Source of the DNA: G965279335 sp965279285
GTDB taxonomy: Bacteria; Pseudomonadota; Gammaproteobacteria; DSM-16500
NCBI GenBank assembly: GCA_965279285.1
Contig: OZ257148.1
Span: 2,046,001 to 2,110,000 of the forward strand
Reading direction: 5' to 3'
Length of the DNA stretch: 64,000 bases
The position numbers and the translations under genes are program-made. Positions 32,576 to 42,798 of the stretch are shown here, piece by piece. Position 1 is the first letter of the stretch. Each line of letters starts with the position of its first letter. The notes under the pieces were generated by a model. The model saw only the letters and a list, made by a program, of their open reading frames with translations, ran no database searches and had not been told where the DNA came from.

Positions 32576-35500
32576 CTAAACATCCCCTAACAACATTTTC
32601 CCATTCTTAAACACAACCTCACGTTGCGGATAAGGTGGCTTAATTTCATGTTTTTCAAATATATCCCAAATAGCCGCTAATACTTCTGAACGCACAGCCA
32701 TTCTTGACACCACTTGACGAATATTAACGTAATAGCGAATTTCAAATTCAATTTCATCTGCCATTTCTTTAAGGAAAACTTCAGAGACTGGCTCCTTAAG
32801 CACGTCTTTGTGTTCCGCCAAAACATGGTAAATCATTTTTTGAATCTCATGGGGATTATCCAAACGATTCACTTTTACGGAAAAAACAGTTCGCACTGTA
32901 TTATCTTTTGCTGTCCAGTTAATAAAAGGCTTACTAAAGATTTCTGCATTGGGAACAACTAATTCCATATAATCCCAAGTCCGTATCGTCACCGCTCGAC
33001 TACCAATATGAATAACATCACCATCTAAATTATTAATGGTAACGGTGTCTCCCACACGCAAAGGACGTTCGATTAATAATAAAAATCCACAAGCAAAATT
33101 ATTAAATAAATCTCGTAGACCTAAACCAACAGCAAAGAAAAATGCCCCTGCAACCACCGCAAGCGCTCTAAAATCAATACCTAAGACCCGCAAACAAATT
33201 AAAATGCCAAGCGCGACTGTCATATATTGACTTAATATAGCAATGCTATTACGTAAACCTAAATCTTTAGTTCGCGACATTAAAAAACGATAAACAAATT
33301 CTCGCGTCCAACGCGCAGCCCAAAATAACAAAGAAATGACCACCGCCACTTCAATCACACTCAAAGGAGTAATTGTTGTGTTTAGTACATCCACCAAATG
33401 ATAAAGCAATAATTTATTTAATCGCTCTACCACCGGTGATTGTTGGTCCCAACCATAAAATAAAAATAACATTGCCCAAGCAAATAAAAAAATTCCAACC
33501 CGTAAAACCTTATCAATGGGTTTTAAAAATGCTTCTGTCCACAACCAACCATTCGTCACATGTCGAATAACAATATAGGAAGCTCGCTCCATACACTCAA
33601 TTAACAGGCCACGCAAAATAAGATAAGCCACTAAAACAAGCAAAAATACACTTTCATACCACAACATAGTCATGACTAAATTGACATAACCAAACAAACC
33701 AATAGCTGAATTAGTCAACAATATCAGTGGAACAAATAAACCTAATAAACGGACTACGCGCTTCAAATAAGTGCGGCGATCATCGATATAAGGCAAAATC
33801 AAATCTGGAATGATAGTCCAAGAACGCAAATAAAAAATAGAAACAATAAAAACATACAACAAAAACAATCGACCAAATAAATCTTGTACTTCATAAATAA
33901 TCGGTAACTGATATAAAAACACACATAACATGGTGACTATACCGCCGACCCATACAACCCATTTTAAATTACGATACAAGCCTATATCACCACCGGTATT
34001 ATCATGTACCGACTCAACTAATACCAATCTTCCAGCTGTTAACATCGCCTTAAAAAATAACCAAACAAAGCTGAGATAAATAATAAACATAAAATTTTGT
34101 TGTTCAATGCCACACAAAATAAATAATGCACAAATATTTATTATGGCGGCAATATCAATTAAATTTCGTTGCAACAACCTCATCCCCAACCACTTGAGAT
34201 TAATGTGGCCCAACTCATGATCTGCCATTCCAGATAACTTGTTTTTTAAATAACGATAAACAAAATAAAATACCGCAATAAAACCAACTTGCAATGCCGT
34301 CAAAAAAACCAGCCATTCCGCACTCATCGCATGAAATGTACTATAGACCCGACTGGAAAAACCTTTTACCACCTGAAAAGTCAGCGTCGGCACCCACAAA
34401 AGCTGCTTACCCAAATCCCACCACGCAGCATTACCATAACCTGGCAAACTTTGGCGTGATGACAGCTCTCTATGCAAAGCAGTTGCCGCTGTTATACGCA
34501 ACTCATTCAGCTGCTGGTTTAAAACAAAGACATTTTTTAATGCATCCGAATATTGCGCCTCTAAATCAGCTAAGTCTGCAATAGCTACCTGGTTTTTTTG
34601 ACTGCTTGCCGTACTTTGCGTTAAAAAATATTTACGCTTATTTAAAATGGATAACCGCGCTTGTAATAGCCCATCAACCCGGCCTAATTGTTTGGTCAAT
34701 AACTGGGTTTGCTCTACAATTTTATTTAATAAATTAACCGAAATACTGCGTGCAATCGAAACAGTATATTGTCGGCTTTGATCACGATAACGTGCAATTA
34801 ACATTTGCAAATAAGTAAAATTGACGTTTTCATTTGCTAAAAATATTTCGTTTTCTAATTTTTCAACCGCTGTTTTATCAATAATTTTGGCGGTTTCGCT
34901 CTGATTTAATTTATTAGTCAATTCATTTAACTGCTGCAGCCAATACGTTTGTTGGCGTTGAAAATTAATTTCTGATTTTTCTTGCTGCTCTTTTAATCGC
35001 ATAATCGTATATGATTTTAAAACACTGGCTGTGCGTCGATATTTTGCTTTTTGTAACTCCAAGACTGACTCTGCCATTTCAGCCAGTTTCTTCAAAATAT
35101 CAGAGCGTGACCTTTCCAAAGCTAATAAACTTTTTTGATATTTTAGTTCTGATTGAAATGCACTGAGATTGCTTGCCACACTGCTGGGTATGGTTTTTAT
35201 ACCAAAAATATTTAAAATATTCAGCTGATTTTCCAAATCCTGAATATGCTTTTCAATCCGCGATATGGTTTGCTGCGACTCAGTCAACTCAATATTCAAA
35301 CTGTCTAAATTAGATTTGGCTACTGTAATTTCTAAACCAATTTGCTTCAATAACTGCGTATTAACTTGATCCATTGCTAATTGATTATCAGAGCGATGCT
35401 GCAAAACTTGCAACTGATTGCTTGCTTGAGTTAAGCGATTTTTCAATAAATCAACTTGTTGTGAAACTAATTTAGTATGGTCAACAAATAAAGCATTATC

Positions 35501-35584
35501 ATCTGCTGCAAGCACACTAACACTAAGAAATAAACTCAGAATAATCCCAGTGATGACGTTAAATTTCAACCATTGCTTCAGCAT
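32576..35584 (-). CDS. Large mechanosensitive channel, MscK/KefA type
   Basis: A 1002-residue protein. A signal peptide (ending VLAAD) leads to a periplasmic coiled-coil region of about 370 residues, then about eight membrane helices, and last an MscS channel domain: the pore helix region ALAVVAGAFFFAVGLGLRDLFNNF, the beta-domain ERPLRVGDTVTINNLDGDVIHIGSR and a cytoplasmic C-terminus ending near PPYPQRE. Such channels release solutes during osmotic downshift; MscK also responds to K+. It is slightly shorter than E. coli MscK (1120), so MscM- or YbiO-like assignments are possible. Its start overlaps the end of the AmpG-like gene by 26 bp, giving a two-gene unit. Confidence 0.88.
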   Translation of the reverse strand: MLKQWLKFNVITGIILSLFLSVSVLAADDNALFVDHTKLVSQQVDLLKNRLTQASNQLQVLQHRSDNQLAMDQVNTQLLKQIGLEITVAKSNLDSLNIELTESQQTISRIEKHIQDLENQLNILNIFGIKTIPSSVASNLSAFQSELKYQKSLLALERSRSDILKKLAEMAESVLELQKAKYRRTASVLKSYTIMRLKEQQEKSEINFQRQQTYWLQQLNELTNKLNQSETAKIIDKTAVEKLENEIFLANENVNFTYLQMLIARYRDQSRQYTVSIARSISVNLLNKIVEQTQLLTKQLGRVDGLLQARLSILNKRKYFLTQSTASSQKNQVAIADLADLEAQYSDALKNVFVLNQQLNELRITAATALHRELSSRQSLPGYGNAAWWDLGKQLLWVPTLTFQVVKGFSSRVYSTFHAMSAEWLVFLTALQVGFIAVFYFVYRYLKNKLSGMADHELGHINLKWLGMRLLQRNLIDIAAIINICALFILCGIEQQNFMFIIYLSFVWLFFKAMLTAGRLVLVESVHDNTGGDIGLYRNLKWVVWVGGIVTMLCVFLYQLPIIYEVQDLFGRLFLLYVFIVSIFYLRSWTIIPDLILPYIDDRRTYLKRVVRLLGLFVPLILLTNSAIGLFGYVNLVMTMLWYESVFLLVLVAYLILRGLLIECMERASYIVIRHVTNGWLWTEAFLKPIDKVLRVGIFLFAWAMLFLFYGWDQQSPVVERLNKLLLYHLVDVLNTTITPLSVIEVAVVISLLFWAARWTREFVYRFLMSRTKDLGLRNSIAILSQYMTVALGILICLRVLGIDFRALAVVAGAFFFAVGLGLRDLFNNFACGFLLLIERPLRVGDTVTINNLDGDVIHIGSRAVTIRTWDYMELVVPNAEIFSKPFINWTAKDNTVRTVFSVKVNRLDNPHEIQKMIYHVLAEHKDVLKEPVSEVFLKEMADEIEFEIRYYVNIRQVVSRMAVRSEVLAAIWDIFEKHEIKPPYPQREVVFKNGKMLLGDV

Positions 35585-36797
35585 TAAAAGTTACCTTTTT
35601 ACCTAAAATACTTAATAAAATAAGCGCGGGAAAGCACGTTAATGAAGCCCAAAAATAAAAACTAACCCAACCTAAATGTTCCGCCATCAAACCGGCGATG
35701 GGCCCTACAAAAACTCTCCCTACGGCAGAGAGCGCAGAAAGACAAGCAAATTGCGTGGCACTGTATTTCTGATGACAAAGTGACGTTAAAAATGCTAATA
35801 AAGCAATCGTACTCATTCCGCCACAAAAATTTTCAAGAAAAATAGCACTGATCATTAAGCTGTAATTTTTCCCTGCCATCGCTAAAAACATAAACATAAA
35901 GTTTGAACAAGCTTGTGCTGCACCAAACAACCATAATCCACGATATAAACCTAATTTCCCTAACAAACTACCACCAAAAAAAGCACCCATGAGTGTTGCA
36001 ATTAATCCTATGGTTTTATACGCCAACCCAACATCAGTTAATGAAAAACCCAAGCCACGTAATAAAAAATTACTCGTCAATGACATGACTAAAGCATCGC
36101 CTAATTTATACAACACAATAAATAATAAAATTAAACCAATCGATTCTTTTTGCAGTAATTGTTGAAAAGAATTTTTTACTGTCGCCACTAAATCCGTTGG
36201 TGGTGTTATTAATACAGAGCTGTCAGGCGCAAAATACGTTGGAATAACCGCAAGCGCCATCATCATCGCCATCCACTCATACGTTAAACGCCAGCCAAAA
36301 TGATCAGCAAACACTAACGCTAAACCACCGGAACAAAGCATTGCCATGCGATAAGCAAAGATAAAGGTTGCCATACCTAAACCACGCTCTTCAGGATATA
36401 AAATATCAGTTCGATAAGCATCAACCACGGTATCTTGAGACGCTGAAACAACTGCGATTAATAAAGCTAAAAATCCAATAAATCCAGGATGAAGCTCGGG
36501 ACTTAAATGAGCCAAAATAAACAATAAGATACACAAGCAAAGTTGAGCGCTCGCTATCCAACCTCGGCGTCGCCCCCAAAAAGGCGGCACAAATCTATCC
36601 ATTAAAGGAGCCCAAAGAAACTTCCAAACATAAGGAATTCCTACCAGCGAAAGCATGCCTATGCCAATTAAATTAATTCCTGCTTGAGTAAACCATGCTT
36701 GCAATGTTGAGCCAATCAGAGCCAACGGCAAACCAGAAGAAATTCCGAAAAAAAAGAGCGCTATTAAACGTGGATTGTTGCTGCGATACCCGAGCAT
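35559..36797 (-). CDS. ampG: AmpG-like muropeptide permease (MFS)
   Basis: A 412-residue, 12-helix major facilitator protein. The opening LIALFFFGISSGLPLALIGSTLQAWF and the block GIPYVWKFLWAPLMDRFVPPFWGRRRGW are strongly AmpG-like, as is SASQDTVVDAYRTDIL. AmpG imports anhydro-muropeptides for cell-wall recycling. The ATG at 36797 lies 5 nt after a GAGGTG site; a GTG at 36803 is in frame but falls in that site. The overlap with the MscK-like gene downstream suggests coupled expression. Many genomes carry several AmpG paralogues, so the transported molecule is inferred. Confidence 0.85.
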   Translation of the reverse strand: MLGYRSNNPRLIALFFFGISSGLPLALIGSTLQAWFTQAGINLIGIGMLSLVGIPYVWKFLWAPLMDRFVPPFWGRRRGWIASAQLCLCILLFILAHLSPELHPGFIGFLALLIAVVSASQDTVVDAYRTDILYPEERGLGMATFIFAYRMAMLCSGGLALVFADHFGWRLTYEWMAMMMALAVIPTYFAPDSSVLITPPTDLVATVKNSFQQLLQKESIGLILLFIVLYKLGDALVMSLTSNFLLRGLGFSLTDVGLAYKTIGLIATLMGAFFGGSLLGKLGLYRGLWLFGAAQACSNFMFMFLAMAGKNYSLMISAIFLENFCGGMSTIALLAFLTSLCHQKYSATQFACLSALSAVGRVFVGPIAGLMAEHLGWVSFYFWASLTCFPALILLSILGKKVTFNAEAMVEI

Positions 36798-36829
36798 CAG
36801 CACCTCGGTTAAATAAAATAATTTAAGGA

Positions 36830-36971
36830 GTAACTATCCAACAGCCAAGAAGTTTGGTGGGCACGCTACCGCTTTGCCCACCCTACAAAAAATGACAAAA
36901 TAAATTATAAAAAACGTAGGGTGGGCAAAGCGTAGCGTGCCCACCAAACTTCTTGGCTGTTGAATAGCTAC
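36830..36971. repeat. Class A palindromic element with outer arms
   Basis: The core is 36856-36945, with arms GTAACTATCCAACAGCCAAG and the complement ending CTTGGCTGTTGAATAGCTAC. One arm has CGCTACCGC where the other has CGTAGCG. It lies upstream of the AmpG-like gene. The stretch 36972-37118 holds no clear gene or signal. Confidence 0.85.
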
Positions 36972-37119
36972 AGATGGAATTAATATTATCATTACTGCTA
37001 TCGTTTTTACAGCGAAGTTTTATGATGATTTCAACAAACATGATTGCGAGAAACGCAGCAACATGGCAATCTTATTAAAATGAAAAAAACGGATAACAAG
37101 GCTTTTTTCAACAATAATA

Positions 37120-37265
37120 GCTATTTAGCGGTAAGAGGGCGTGGAAGCGTAGTTCTTAAAATAGAGCGACTTGCTTGCCATGGATGGCAAGCCCAAAACA
37201 GGGATGTTTCGCTCGGAGCGGTATTTTAAGAACTACGCTTCCACGCCCTCTTACCGCTAAATAGC
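37120..37265. repeat. Class B palindromic element, copy 3
   Basis: Perfect 43-bp arms (37120-37162 and 37223-37265) surround the 60-bp core (37163-37222). The arm sequence differs from copies 1 and 2 at many positions but is exactly complementary within this copy. The outer end is GCTATTTAGCGGTAAGAGGG. It lies 33 bp before sdaA. Confidence 0.92.
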
Positions 37266-37298
37266 CATCATTACTTATAACAAACGGAATAATCCCTT

Positions 37299-38660
37299 AT
37301 GATTAGCATATTCAATTTATTTTCTATTGGCATAGGCCCTTCTAGTTCTCACACGGTTGGCCCGATGAAAGCAGCTTATCAATTTGTCAATCAAATCGAG
37401 CTAGCAAAAACAGCCTCTCTCAAAATAGAATTATTTGGTTCTCTTGCTTTTACTGGCAAAGGCCATGGAACTGATGCTGCCATTTTATTAGGTCTAGAGG
37501 GCGCATTACCTACAACGGTTGATCCTGATATTATCCAAACTCGTTTGCAAGAAATTATCCAAACTCAAGCTATTAACCTCAATCAAAAAAAAATCATTGC
37601 CTTTGATTTTCTGGCTGATTTTAAATTTAATCTAAAAGATGTTTTGCCTTTTCATACCAATGGCATGCGTTTTACTGCCTATGATAAAAATAAACAAGAG
37701 CTTAACTCAGCAATTTATTATTCTATTGGTGGTGGTTTTATTGTCACTGAAGAAGAACTATCGCACCCTCAACCAACGCTTGAACAAGCGATTCCTTACC
37801 CTTTCGCAAGCACCAAAGAATTATTAAATCACTGTGAAAACAATCAATTAATGCTGCATGAAGTTATATTAGCGAATGAATCTTGCTTTCACACCCCTGC
37901 AGAAATTAATTCACGACTGACTCACATTGCTCAAATCATGCGTGCCTGCATTGAAAAAGGTTGCCATGCGAATGGAGTTCTACCTGGGGGATTAAATATC
38001 AAGCGCCGCGCGCCAGGTATTTATCAGAAATTACTCCAAAAAGGTCGGCCCGAAACACATGAGCTCACTGATAGCATGACCTGGTTAAACCTCTATGCCA
38101 TCGCTGTCAATGAAGAGAATGCCGCTGGCGGACGTGTAGTCACTGCACCCACCAATGGGGCTGCGGGCGTTATTCCTGCGGTATTAAATTATTATATGGA
38201 TTTTTATCCTGCAGCAAAGCCTCAAGATAGTATAAATTTTTTACTTACTGCGGGTGCCATCGCGGTCCTTTACAAAAAAAGGGCTTCAATTTCGGGCGCT
38301 GAAGTGGGCTGTCAAGGTGAAGTAGGAGTCGCTAGCTCTATGGCTGCTGCTGCACTGACGGCAGTACTGGGTGGAACTATTTATCAAGTTGAAAATGCCG
38401 CTGAAATCGCCATGGAACACCACCTTGGCATGACCTGCGACCCTATGGGAGGACTAGTCCAAATCCCCTGCATAGAGCGCAATGCGATGGGAGCAGTCAA
38501 GGCAGTTAATGCCGCTCGGCTCGCTTTATTAGGTGATGGACAACACTTTGTCTCTCTCGATAAAGTCATCGCCACCATGAAGCAAACTGGTAAAGATATG
38601 ATGACTATTTACAAAGAAACTTCTTTAGGGGGGTTAGCGGCTAATATTCCTGAATGTTAG
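37299..38660 (+). CDS. sdaA: L-serine dehydratase (iron-sulfur)
   Basis: A 453-residue enzyme deaminating L-serine to pyruvate and ammonia with a [4Fe-4S] cluster. The opening SIFNLFSIGIGPSSSHTVGPM is the family signature, with the beta domain at residues 1-150 and the alpha domain after it. Cysteine ligands are kept in GAEVGCQGEVG, GMTCDPMGGLVQIPC and nearby. The length matches E. coli SdaA (454). No good ribosome site is visible. Serine use fits an organism feeding on amino acids, but one gene does not show that. Confidence 0.95.
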   Translation: MISIFNLFSIGIGPSSSHTVGPMKAAYQFVNQIELAKTASLKIELFGSLAFTGKGHGTDAAILLGLEGALPTTVDPDIIQTRLQEIIQTQAINLNQKKIIAFDFLADFKFNLKDVLPFHTNGMRFTAYDKNKQELNSAIYYSIGGGFIVTEEELSHPQPTLEQAIPYPFASTKELLNHCENNQLMLHEVILANESCFHTPAEINSRLTHIAQIMRACIEKGCHANGVLPGGLNIKRRAPGIYQKLLQKGRPETHELTDSMTWLNLYAIAVNEENAAGGRVVTAPTNGAAGVIPAVLNYYMDFYPAAKPQDSINFLLTAGAIAVLYKKRASISGAEVGCQGEVGVASSMAAAALTAVLGGTIYQVENAAEIAMEHHLGMTCDPMGGLVQIPCIERNAMGAVKAVNAARLALLGDGQHFVSLDKVIATMKQTGKDMMTIYKETSLGGLAANIPEC

Positions 38661-38669
38661 CTTGAGTTA

Positions 38670-39428
38670 CTAGACTCGCACAAAATGTTTTTTATTCCGC
38701 CGCATTTTTCTTATCTGCCACAAGGTCATCACCGGCCCGGATAGAGCGTAACTAAAGAAACCTAAAAACACCATTTGCGCAGGAGCCACCGCAATCGCAG
38801 CAATCAAAAACACTAAAATCACAACACCAAAAAAAGTGACCTTCCCTTTTAAATCAATTTTTTTAAAACTGTTATAACGAAAATGGCTAACCATCGCGAC
38901 AGCCAAAAAGAGTGTAATAATTGCAGCAGGAATAGCAACTAATAGTCCATTGACCTCATAAATTCCACCCAACCAAACCATACCTGCTAATACCGGTGCG
39001 GCTGCAGTACAAGGTAAACCTTGAAAATAGCTTTTATCAATTTCAACCAATTGAGTATTAAAACGAGCTAAGCGTAAAGCCGTTGCTGCAGCATACACAA
39101 AAGCCACCAACCAACCTATCTTACCTAAGTGTGATAATGACCAACTATAAACCACTAAAGCCGGTGCCACACCAAATGCCACCATATCGGACAAGCTATC
39201 ATATTGAGCACCAAACTCAGACTCTGTGTTGGTCATTCTTGCTACCCGACCATCCAAGCCATCAGCTATCATCGATACCAATATTGCTATTGCTGCTATA
39301 ACAAAATTACCTTTCATCGCTGCAACGATTGAATAAAAAGCCGCAAATAATGCCGCGGTAGTCAGTAAATTAGGTAATAAATATATTCCACGGACTTTTA
39401 CTACTTTTCTAAAGGATTCTCGTTCCAT
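38670..39428 (-). CDS. pssA: CDP-diacylglycerol-serine O-phosphatidyltransferase
   Basis: A 252-residue integral membrane CDP-alcohol phosphatidyltransferase making phosphatidylserine, precursor of phosphatidylethanolamine. The catalytic motif D-G-x2-A-R-x8-G-x3-D-x3-D is present as DGLDGRVARMTN... ending FGAQYDSLSDMVAFG. It has about seven hydrophobic segments. It is the Bacillus-like type II enzyme, not the phospholipase-D-like PssA of E. coli. It ends 9 bp from sdaA, convergent. Confidence 0.93.
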   Translation of the reverse strand: MERESFRKVVKVRGIYLLPNLLTTAALFAAFYSIVAAMKGNFVIAAIAILVSMIADGLDGRVARMTNTESEFGAQYDSLSDMVAFGVAPALVVYSWSLSHLGKIGWLVAFVYAAATALRLARFNTQLVEIDKSYFQGLPCTAAAPVLAGMVWLGGIYEVNGLLVAIPAAIITLFLAVAMVSHFRYNSFKKIDLKGKVTFFGVVILVFLIAAIAVAPAQMVFLGFFSYALSGPVMTLWQIRKMRRNKKHFVRV

Positions 39429-39470
39429 TGACTACTCCGTTGTGATGCTAAATAACGACTCAACTTTAAG

Positions 39471-39517
39471 ATGACTAGATTGCCACGTCGTTACGCTCCT
39501 CGCAATGACTATGTCAT
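39471..39517. repeat. Short inverted repeat upstream of pssA
   Basis: ATGACTAGATTGCCACG ... CTCCTCGCAATGACTATGTCAT: ATTGC/GCAAT and ATGAC/GTCAT pair around a GC-rich loop. It resembles short dispersed hairpins found in many bacterial genomes, and is seen once here. Confidence 0.45.
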
Positions 39518-39529
39518 CATTCTGCCAAC

Positions 39530-39667
39530 GTAACCATTCAGTAGCCAGAGAGTTTTTGGTGGGCACGCTACGCTTTGCCCACCCTACAAAAAATGACAAA
39601 AATAAATTAATGTAGGATAGGCAAAGCGCAGCGTGCCCACCAAACTCTCTGACTGCTGAATAACTCC
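39530..39667. repeat. Class A palindromic element with outer arms
   Basis: The core is 39558-39641; one half is decayed (TGTAGGATAGGC for TGTAGGGTGGGC). The outer arms GTAACCATTCAGTAGCCAGAG and the near-complement ending GACTGCTGAATAACTCC are kept. It lies between the divergent pssA and nrdA starts. Confidence 0.83.
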
Positions 39668-39810
39668 CTGCCGACCCACAATAAAAACTAATGCCTCTCT
39701 CTCAAAGCAGTATTTCTTCTCTTGAATAAAATTTTTTTTCACTTTATTATCGCCCCCCTAAAACGCATTGGATGAGGGATATTAGCTTAATAATAAAAGA
39801 TTCCCACAAG

Positions 39811-39819
39811 TTATTCACA
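39811..39819 (+). promoter_or_regulatory. DnaA box upstream of nrdAB
   Basis: TTATTCACA fits the DnaA-binding consensus TTATNCACA exactly and lies about 145 bp before nrdA. In E. coli the nrdAB promoter is also controlled by DnaA, so the placement is meaningful. Confidence 0.6.
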
Positions 39820-39857
39820 GCTCCTGCACATCTTATCCCCTTGTGTCATTTTGAAAT

Positions 39858-39904
39858 ATACACTATCTTGTATGTTAACGAGGTAAAACATCCATATGTT
39901 GTGT
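39858..39904 (+). promoter_or_regulatory. Pair of NrdR boxes upstream of nrdAB
   Basis: Two 16-bp sites, ATACACTATCTTGTAT (39858-39873) and CATCCATATGTTGTGT (39889-39904), match the NrdR-box pattern ACACnATATnTnGTGT at most positions and are 15 bp apart, centres 31 bp apart, as expected for NrdR tandem sites. NrdR would repress nrdAB when dATP is high. Confidence 0.7.
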
Positions 39905-39963
39905 TTACGAATAGCACAGCATTACAATTTTTTGACAACAACCTATAGCGCTCTGGAGGAGCC

Positions 39964-42786
39964 ATGCAAACCGAATTATTGAATCCACTCCGTACCAAAA
40001 ATGTAAACCCTGAAATTGCGACCACCGCACCAGGCCATATTAAAGTTATCCGTCGTAATGGGACATTGACACCGTTTGACGGTAATAAAATTGCAATTGC
40101 CATGACCAAAGCCTTTCTTGCTGTAGAGGGCACTGCGGCTGCAGACTCAAACCGTATTCATGAAACAGTAAAAAATCTGGTTAATAAAATTAACGAGGTC
40201 TTTATCCGTCGACTACCCAGTGGCGGCACTATTCATATTGAAGATATTCAAGATCAAGTTGAACTTTCTCTCATGCGTGCTAGCGAACAAAAAATTGCGC
40301 GTGCTTATGTTCTTTATCGTGAAGAGCGCCGCAAAGTTCGAGAAAAAGAATTACAAGAAACAGAGACCCATACTACCGCTATGCAAATCCACGTCACCTT
40401 AGACGATGGAAAAGTAGTGCCGCTTGATGTCAACCGTTTGTCCAACTTAATCAAAAGTGCTTGCGTTGGCTTAAATGATGTTTCCCCTGCGCATATTATT
40501 GAAGATACCCAACGCAACTTATTCGACAAAGTACCGATGAAAGAAGTGGGTAAAGCACTCATTATGTCGGCACGTGTACTCATTGAAAAAGAACCTAACT
40601 ACAGTTATGTTGCAGCCCGCCTATTACTTGATGATTTACGTAATGAAGCATTAACTTTTTTAGGTCTACCCGCAAATGCTACTTTTGAAGAAATGCGCAG
40701 CTTGTATCACGATTATCTTACTGCTTATCTTGATCGTGGTATTCAACTCGAATTAATTGATCCGAAACTAAAAGAATTTGATTTAGTTAAAATTGCAGCG
40801 GCCATCAAGCCAGAACGTGATTTACAATTTACTTATTTAGGCTTACAAACTTTATACGACCGTTATTTTATTCATAGTTATGGTACACGCTTTGAAATAC
40901 CCCAAGCATTTTTTATGCGTGTTGCAATGGGACTTTGCATCAATGAAAAAGAAAAAGAAAACCGGGCCATCGAATTTTATAATCTCTTATCCTCTTTTGA
41001 TTTTATGAGCTCAACACCCACTCTTTTTAACTCCGGCACTTTACGTCCACAGTTATCTAGCTGCTTTTTAACCACGGTTCCTGATGATCTTGATGGTATT
41101 TTTGGTGCGATCAAAGACAATGCTTTACTATCAAAATATGCGGGTGGCCTAGGTAATGACTGGAGTAATGTCCGCGCTATGAGTGCCCATATTAAAGGCA
41201 CAAATGGCAAATCATTAGGCGTCGTACCTTTTCTTAGCGTAGCAAATGCAACCGCTGTTGCAGTTAACCAAGGTGGAAAACGCAAAGGTGCGGTTTGTGC
41301 TTATCTAGAAACTTGGCATAAAGATATTGAAGAATTTATTGATTTACGCAAAAACACCGGTGACGAACGTCGTCGTACTCATGATATGAATACCGCAAAC
41401 TGGATTCCGGATTTATTTATGAAGCGCGTCATCGAAGAAAAAAATTGGACGCTTTTTTCACCGGATGAAGTACCTGATTTGCATGACTTATATGGCAGCG
41501 CATTTGAAAAAGCGTATATTGCTTATGAAGAGCAAGTTGCACGCGGTGAAATTCAAAATGCTAAAACCATACCCGCTGTTTCACTTTGGCGTAAAATGTT
41601 AGGCATGTTGTTTGAAACAGGCCATCCATGGATTACATTCAAAGATCCTTGTAACTTGCGCTCACCACAACAACATGTGGGTGTTGTTCATAGCTCAAAT
41701 CTCTGCACCGAAATTACATTAAACACATCACAAGATGAAATTGCTGTCTGTAATCTTGGTAGTGTTAACTTAATTGCTCACATGACAGAAACTGGCTTAG
41801 ATCATGAAAAATTACGTCGTACTATCCATACAGCCATTCGTATGCTAGACAATGTTATTGATATTAATTTTTATTCTGTTCCACAAGCACGTAATTCAAA
41901 CTTCAAACATCGACCTATAGGCATGGGTATCATGGCATTCCAAGATGCACTGTATAAACTGGGCTTACCTTACTCATCTAATGAAGCTATTGAATTTGCT
42001 GATCGCTCAATGGAAGTTGTGAGTTACTACGCTATCGAAGCCTCTACTTATTTAGCTGAAGAACGTGGAAAATATTCTTCGTATGAAGGCTCTTTGTGGA
42101 GTAAAGGAATATTACCTATCGACTCCATTGAGTTATTACAAAAAAGTCGTGGCATGTATCTCGAACAAGATCGCAAACAAACTCTCGATTGGAAATCATT
42201 ACGTGATCGAGTAAAAAAAGCCGGTATGCGTAACTCTAATGTATTAGCAATTGCACCTACAGCAACCATTGCTAATATTTGCGGCGTTTCACAATCCATT
42301 GAACCCACTTACCAAAATCTATTTGTAAAATCAAATCTTTCGGGTGAATTTACTGTTATTAATCCTTACCTAGTGACTGATCTTAAAAAACTAGGGTTAT
42401 GGGATGATGTGATGGTCAATGATTTGAAATATTACAATGGTAGTGTATCTGCTATTAGTCGTATTCCAGCGAATTTAAAACAACGTTATGCTACTGCATT
42501 TGAATTTGATCCAAGCTGGTTAGTCTATGCTGGCTCACGACGACAAAAATGGATAGATCAATCGCAATCATTAAACCTGTACATGGCAGAACCCTCAGGC
42601 AAAAAACTTGATAATCTTTATCGCCTGGCTTGGACATGTGGTTTAAAAACTTCATATTATCTACGTAGTATGGGTGCAACGAATGCAGAAAAATCAACTA
42701 TCTCAGATACCACACTCAATGCCGTACAGTCGTCAGAACCCAAAGTATGCTTAATCACTGATCCTGACTGTGAAGCTTGTCAATAA
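39964..42786 (+). CDS. nrdA: Ribonucleotide reductase class Ia, large subunit, with two ATP-cones
   Basis: A 940-residue alpha subunit that reduces ribonucleoside diphosphates. It is longer than E. coli NrdA (761) because of two N-terminal ATP-cone domains, at about 22-115 (IKVIRRNGTLTPFDGNKI) and 135-225 (IHVTLDDGKVVPLDVNRL), which give dATP feedback control. Active-site elements are SSCFLTTVPDD and NLCTEITLN...CNLGSVNL, and the C-terminal redox pair is CEAC. The double-cone layout resembles the Pseudomonas-type enzyme. A GGAGGAG ribosome site precedes the ATG; nrdB follows after 12 bp. Confidence 0.96.
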   Translation: MQTELLNPLRTKNVNPEIATTAPGHIKVIRRNGTLTPFDGNKIAIAMTKAFLAVEGTAAADSNRIHETVKNLVNKINEVFIRRLPSGGTIHIEDIQDQVELSLMRASEQKIARAYVLYREERRKVREKELQETETHTTAMQIHVTLDDGKVVPLDVNRLSNLIKSACVGLNDVSPAHIIEDTQRNLFDKVPMKEVGKALIMSARVLIEKEPNYSYVAARLLLDDLRNEALTFLGLPANATFEEMRSLYHDYLTAYLDRGIQLELIDPKLKEFDLVKIAAAIKPERDLQFTYLGLQTLYDRYFIHSYGTRFEIPQAFFMRVAMGLCINEKEKENRAIEFYNLLSSFDFMSSTPTLFNSGTLRPQLSSCFLTTVPDDLDGIFGAIKDNALLSKYAGGLGNDWSNVRAMSAHIKGTNGKSLGVVPFLSVANATAVAVNQGGKRKGAVCAYLETWHKDIEEFIDLRKNTGDERRRTHDMNTANWIPDLFMKRVIEEKNWTLFSPDEVPDLHDLYGSAFEKAYIAYEEQVARGEIQNAKTIPAVSLWRKMLGMLFETGHPWITFKDPCNLRSPQQHVGVVHSSNLCTEITLNTSQDEIAVCNLGSVNLIAHMTETGLDHEKLRRTIHTAIRMLDNVIDINFYSVPQARNSNFKHRPIGMGIMAFQDALYKLGLPYSSNEAIEFADRSMEVVSYYAIEASTYLAEERGKYSSYEGSLWSKGILPIDSIELLQKSRGMYLEQDRKQTLDWKSLRDRVKKAGMRNSNVLAIAPTATIANICGVSQSIEPTYQNLFVKSNLSGEFTVINPYLVTDLKKLGLWDDVMVNDLKYYNGSVSAISRIPANLKQRYATAFEFDPSWLVYAGSRRQKWIDQSQSLNLYMAEPSGKKLDNLYRLAWTCGLKTSYYLRSMGATNAEKSTISDTTLNAVQSSEPKVCLITDPDCEACQ

Positions 42787-42798
42787 GAGGAAATAATA

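Noticed and set aside
37044..37229. 61-codon open frame before sdaA
   Set aside because: It runs into the class B element and has no ribosome site or coding character.
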